A DNA stretch of 9,388 bases. Source: an uncultured Rhizobiaceae group bacterium (lineage in GTDB: Bacteria; Pseudomonadota; Alphaproteobacteria; Rhizobiales; Rhizobiaceae). The stretch lies in assembly GCA_937951455.1 (NCBI GenBank), contig CALFBU010000204.1, forward strand, positions 1 to 9,388, given 5' to 3'. Below, one piece after another: positions 7,701 to 9,388 of the stretch. The translations under genes and the position numbers were made by a program. Within the stretch, counting starts at the first letter, position 1. Each line of letters opens with the position of its first letter. The notes below the pieces were generated by a model that saw only the letters and a program-made list of their open reading frames with translations, had not been told where the DNA came from and ran no database searches.

Positions 7701-8276
7701 TTGCATCTGGATGCGGCACTATCCAATTCTAATCAGGCTGCATTCCTTGATGGCGATTACATCGAGGCAAGCATCGGTTATGCCTATCGCCCAACGGACA
7801 ATGACCGGTTCAATGCGCTATTCAAATACAACTTCCTGTACGATTTGCCAGGGCCTGATCAGGTAACGGTAAACGGTTCAACTTTAGGTCCTGCACAACG
7901 CAGCCATATTCTTTCTGCAGATTTCTCCTATGACCTGAATCAATACCTAACTGTTGGTGCAAAATATGGTTTCAGAATTGGTGAAGTCTCGTTGACTCGT
8001 GATGCCGATGATTTTGTCGATTCTTCGGCGCATTTGGGTGTCGCCAGAATTGACTGGCATGTCGTGAATAACTGGGACATCCTAGTGGAAGGACGTGTCC
8101 TGCATACACCAGAAATTGACACTACAGACTTTGGCGCTCTGGCCGCTGTATACAGACATGTTGGCGATAACTTCAAAGTTGGGGTGGGCTACAATTTTGG
8201 ATCATTCTCTGATGATCTATCTGACCTGACCAAAGACGATGGTGGTGTGTTCGTAAACGTTGTCGGCAAATTCTAA
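4644..8276 (+). CDS. Large outer-membrane beta-barrel protein with N-terminal Ig-like domains, partner of the DUF11-repeat protein
   Basis: The product is 1210 residues from ATG 4644 (1204 from ATG 4662). Residues 1-45 form a Sec signal peptide with a hydrophobic core and AHA-Q cleavage. The mature end carries CDVGDC, the only cysteines seen. Residues about 95-310 hold two probable Ig-like periplasmic domains (VKPVLNVST..., GGAVTVYGRDLPEGY...). Residues about 320-570 form a distinctive region with SKGRLAFYLKGKIKG, DPDDYYPVYGDDS, APTQGKFYVRLEKD and GDDYEIDYIQG. From about residue 577 to the end, alternating amphipathic strands rich in Tyr and Gly form a barrel that closes with VFVNVVGKF; the final Phe is the usual signal for the BAM assembly machinery. 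No clear TonB box or plug is visible. I believe homologues are often labelled TonB-dependent receptor or simply outer-membrane protein, but the function is not established. Coupling to the stalk gene suggests export, anchoring or complex formation. Confidence 0.85.
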   Translation: MIGAKIMKQHSQKILGLNKVLLLASTALSLAALNLSGMVATPAHAQTVTACDVGDCSPETYIIETGANTEQSEEAFEIDGPGFSISVDGEQVVGEEQPVDLQRQTDIDLESVDIQVKFDGLEVKPVLNVSTNDLRHSYQAGAPIHFVATSNYPSWIERSEVWIFHEGDERHGKPHTVLQVENGSANWVMPQDGEGDFSYVLRVYDADGRYDETVPLGLARTSTDFVRHELSPQEEPVAVGEGDDRTAIRNIPVYGGAVTVYGRDLPEGYTVHAIGEKVAIDNENAFVIQRILPPGDHSVEVSVTGNKDGKLEFDREINIPQNDWFYVGLADLTIGRRFGSSDLIAAAPGEYDKTYSKGRLAFYLKGKIKGRYILTAAADTGEDDLENLFRNLDSKDPRQLLRRIDPDDYYPVYGDDSTIYEDAPTQGKFYVRLEKDQSHAMWGSFKTEISGTEFARNERGLYGAHTVLKSEEVTSFGEPVAEIEAYAAQPDTLPQRDTLRGTGGSVYFLTRQDITRGSETLTIEIRDPVSGIVRSRQVLRYGDDYEIDYIQGVVILTSPLNSTADGGSVVSEGALGDDVVNLVAQYEFTPTLGDVDGYSYGGRAHAWLNDSVKVGVTALQEETGPADNQILEADVTLRLSENSYIRGEVAQSSGPGFGRSRSINGGLTIEDTPTSGRENRDALAYRLETHIDIADIDPDQRGKIGAYYEKREEGFSSLDYETNVTQRIWGVFADVEVKDDLRYRLSYEDFADEVGRVKREADAEVEFGLDPHWSFILGAKHTDIQNPGIAGENGRRTDVGAKLAYQPDDDHKYYLFGQATVDRSGDIDRNDRVGVGAEARLSEKLTAKGEVSYGTSGWGGEAGLAYDPTADSHYYIGYRVDPDRERSALSPLNGRDLGSIVAGARHKYNDLLSAYLENSYDTFGAVRSLTSTYGVTYTPSDLWNVDLGLEYGDVTDPVAGELSRTAISARVSYNEKDAISWFIRGEARFENSDDPEKDRDTYFASAGLTYKQDEDWRLLLHLDAALSNSNQAAFLDGDYIEASIGYAYRPTDNDRFNALFKYNFLYDLPGPDQVTVNGSTLGPAQRSHILSADFSYDLNQYLTVGAKYGFRIGEVSLTRDADDFVDSSAHLGVARIDWHVVNNWDILVEGRVLHTPEIDTTDFGALAAVYRHVGDNFKVGVGYNFGSFSDDLSDLTKDDGGVFVNVVGKF

Positions 8277-8302
8277 AGACAAGGCTTTCTGCCCTGTCTT
8301 TA
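8274..8302 (+). terminator. Imperfect hairpin at the end of the barrel gene
   Basis: TAAAGACA (8274-8281) pairs with TGTCTTTA (8295-8302), followed by one A/C mismatch and two G-C pairs around a 7-nt loop. The left arm begins with the stop codon TAA of the barrel gene. Only a weak T-run (GATGATTTATT) follows, so this is at best a poor intrinsic terminator on the plus strand. Confidence 0.35.
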
Positions 8303-8316
8303 GATGATTTATTCAT

Positions 8317-8355
8317 GGACTTTTGCTTTACACCATGAGTGCCCGCTTAAAGTCC
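8317..8355 (-). terminator. Possible hairpin at the end of sbtA
   Basis: GGACTTT (8317-8323) is perfectly inverted as AAAGTCC (8349-8355) across a 25-nt loop. The right arm overlaps the sbtA stop codon (TAA on the minus strand at 8347-8349). The stem is short, the loop long, and no clear U-tract follows on the minus strand, so a terminator role is uncertain. Confidence 0.2.
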
Positions 8356-9388
8356 TATAAAAGTATCGGCTAACCACATGAATAGCGGAATACCCAGTAT
8401 TGCGACCGGCGTTCCGATGCCGGTGGATGTACCCACATAGGCAGATGGATTTGCTTCCGGCAAAGCCGCGCGCATCGTTGGCGGGCCTGAAATATCTGAA
8501 CTTGAAGCAGCCATAATGGACAACAAGACAACACCACCAGCAGAGAAGCCTGTTAAATGGTGCGCTACCACACCTGCGCCAAAGCCAATCAAGCCATGTG
8601 TTATTGGCGCCATGATGCCGTATAGAATATAAGCGTGTGCGACTTTACGCATTTCTGAAAGTCTGGCCCAGGCTTCAGCACCCATAATCAACATGAGTAT
8701 GGATAGCAAGCCTCTAAACAACGGCTCATAGAAACCTTCATAGACGCTTTCTGGTTTTGCGAATATGCCAAGCCCAAGCCCAAGGATTAATGCAGAGATT
8801 GCAGGACTTCTAACGGTATCGACTAGAATATCTTTGACCATATTGCTATCGACGCCACTGATTTCGGTTGTCTTGCCAGGCCCTGACATGGTCATGGTAG
8901 CCGTTCCATTACCATTTCCCATAGAGGCTGAAACACGCTCACGGCGCTCGACGCTAATGCGGGCAAGCACAATTGCAGTGACCAGGGCGGCAATATCCAT
9001 GAAAGGGTACAAGGCGCCGATAAAGCCCTCATACGCGATGCCATCCGAATCCAGAACCGCCATGCCCGCTGCCAAGGTTGATGCTGAAACCGCGCCAAAA
9101 AGCCCCGCGGTTGCAATGCCATCAACTTTCGACACACCACGCCATCTTGCCAAGGTTCCTGAACCAATCAGGACGATTGTGATACCAACGGCAATCGCTG
9201 CAATGCCCGGCACAAGCAATGAGATAAAATCCGCCTCGCGTATCGACATGCCAGCACCCAGACCAACCTTTATAAGTAGCAGGATTACGATAAATTTATA
9301 AACAGGTTCCGGGACTTCAAATTTGCTCCCAAATGCGGCAAGCAACATGCCTCCGATTAGAAAGGCCAAGGTTGGCTTTTGAAACTGA
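8347..9388 (-). CDS. sbtA: SbtA-family sodium-dependent bicarbonate transporter (5' end cut by window edge)
   Basis: The product is an inner-membrane Na+/bicarbonate symporter of the SbtA family (Pfam PF05982, formerly DUF897). The frame is open to the right edge and reads QFQKPTLAFLIGGM there, matching the segment near the start of cyanobacterial SbtA. I therefore expect only about a dozen codons to be missing; the TTG at 9369 is not the true start. Ten hydrophobic segments can be seen in two halves of five. Half one contains GLFGAVSASTLAAGM and ALYPFMDIAALVTAIV. Half two contains PESVYEGFYEPLFRGLLSIL, MAASSSDISGPPTMRAALP and NPSAYVGTSTGIGTPVAI. These are the most conserved family stretches, including the Ser-rich loops near the substrate site. 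The halves are joined by a soluble loop with a Gly/Asn/Thr/Met-rich patch (8872-8922). No gene for the PII-like partner SbtB follows before the convergent barrel gene; one could lie upstream, outside the window. Confidence 0.93.
   Translation of the reverse strand, partial: QFQKPTLAFLIGGMLLAAFGSKFEVPEPVYKFIVILLLIKVGLGAGMSIREADFISLLVPGIAAIAVGITIVLIGSGTLARWRGVSKVDGIATAGLFGAVSASTLAAGMAVLDSDGIAYEGFIGALYPFMDIAALVTAIVLARISVERRERVSASMGNGNGTATMTMSGPGKTTEISGVDSNMVKDILVDTVRSPAISALILGLGLGIFAKPESVYEGFYEPLFRGLLSILMLIMGAEAWARLSEMRKVAHAYILYGIMAPITHGLIGFGAGVVAHHLTGFSAGGVVLLSIMAASSSDISGPPTMRAALPEANPSAYVGTSTGIGTPVAILGIPLFMWLADTFIGL

Noticed and set aside
4644..8276. Calling the barrel a true TonB-dependent receptor
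   Set aside because: No TonB box or plug-domain motif is visible, and the N-terminal part is Ig-like.
8765..9301. Plus-strand open frame of 178 codons opposite sbtA
   Set aside because: It is antisense to highly conserved SbtA sequence and its composition is that of a shadow frame.
8347..9369. TTG at 9369 as the start of sbtA
   Set aside because: The frame continues upstream to the window edge with QFQKP, which fits the family N-terminus before TLAFLIGGM.

Overview
The window comes from a Gram-negative bacterium. It holds a large outer-membrane beta-barrel protein with a Sec signal peptide ending in Ala-His-Ala and a C-terminal Phe. Base composition is close to half G+C. The gene types would suit a marine alphaproteobacterium, but there is no rRNA or housekeeping marker here, so that placement is only an inference.

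Layout: (1) Bases 1-4647, plus strand: the 3' part (1548 residues) of a giant modular surface or periplasmic protein that starts before the window. It opens with tandem DUF11/DUF7507-type Ig-like repeats of 378 nt (126 residues). These are followed by a diverged repeat, thrombospondin-type-3 calcium loops, a cysteine-bounded domain, two more DUF11-like domains, an SdrD_B-like domain, and a very basic C-terminal domain that looks like a degenerate OmpA fold. (2) Bases 4644-8276, plus strand: a 1210-residue exported outer-membrane protein with Ig-like periplasmic domains, a conserved Asp/Tyr-rich central region and a long beta-barrel. Its first possible start overlaps the stop of gene 1 as ATGA, so the two genes form one translationally coupled unit. 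(3) Bases 8277-8346: a short convergent intergenic stretch with weak hairpins. (4) Bases 8347-9388, minus strand: most of an SbtA-family sodium-dependent bicarbonate transporter, missing only its first few codons beyond the right edge.

The first two genes probably work together. The repeat protein looks like a calcium-stiffened stalk or adhesin. The barrel is the obvious candidate for exporting it, anchoring it or forming a complex with it. The sequence does not show which of these is right. The sbtA gene is on the opposite strand with its own upstream region outside the window, and it appears functionally unrelated.

The most interesting material is the coupled stalk-plus-barrel pair, the mosaic near-identity of the repeats (including a 119-nt exact copy two units apart), the loss of calcium loops toward the C-terminus, and an SbtA transporter apparently outside cyanobacteria. 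No tRNA, rRNA, CRISPR array, insertion sequence or phage gene was seen.
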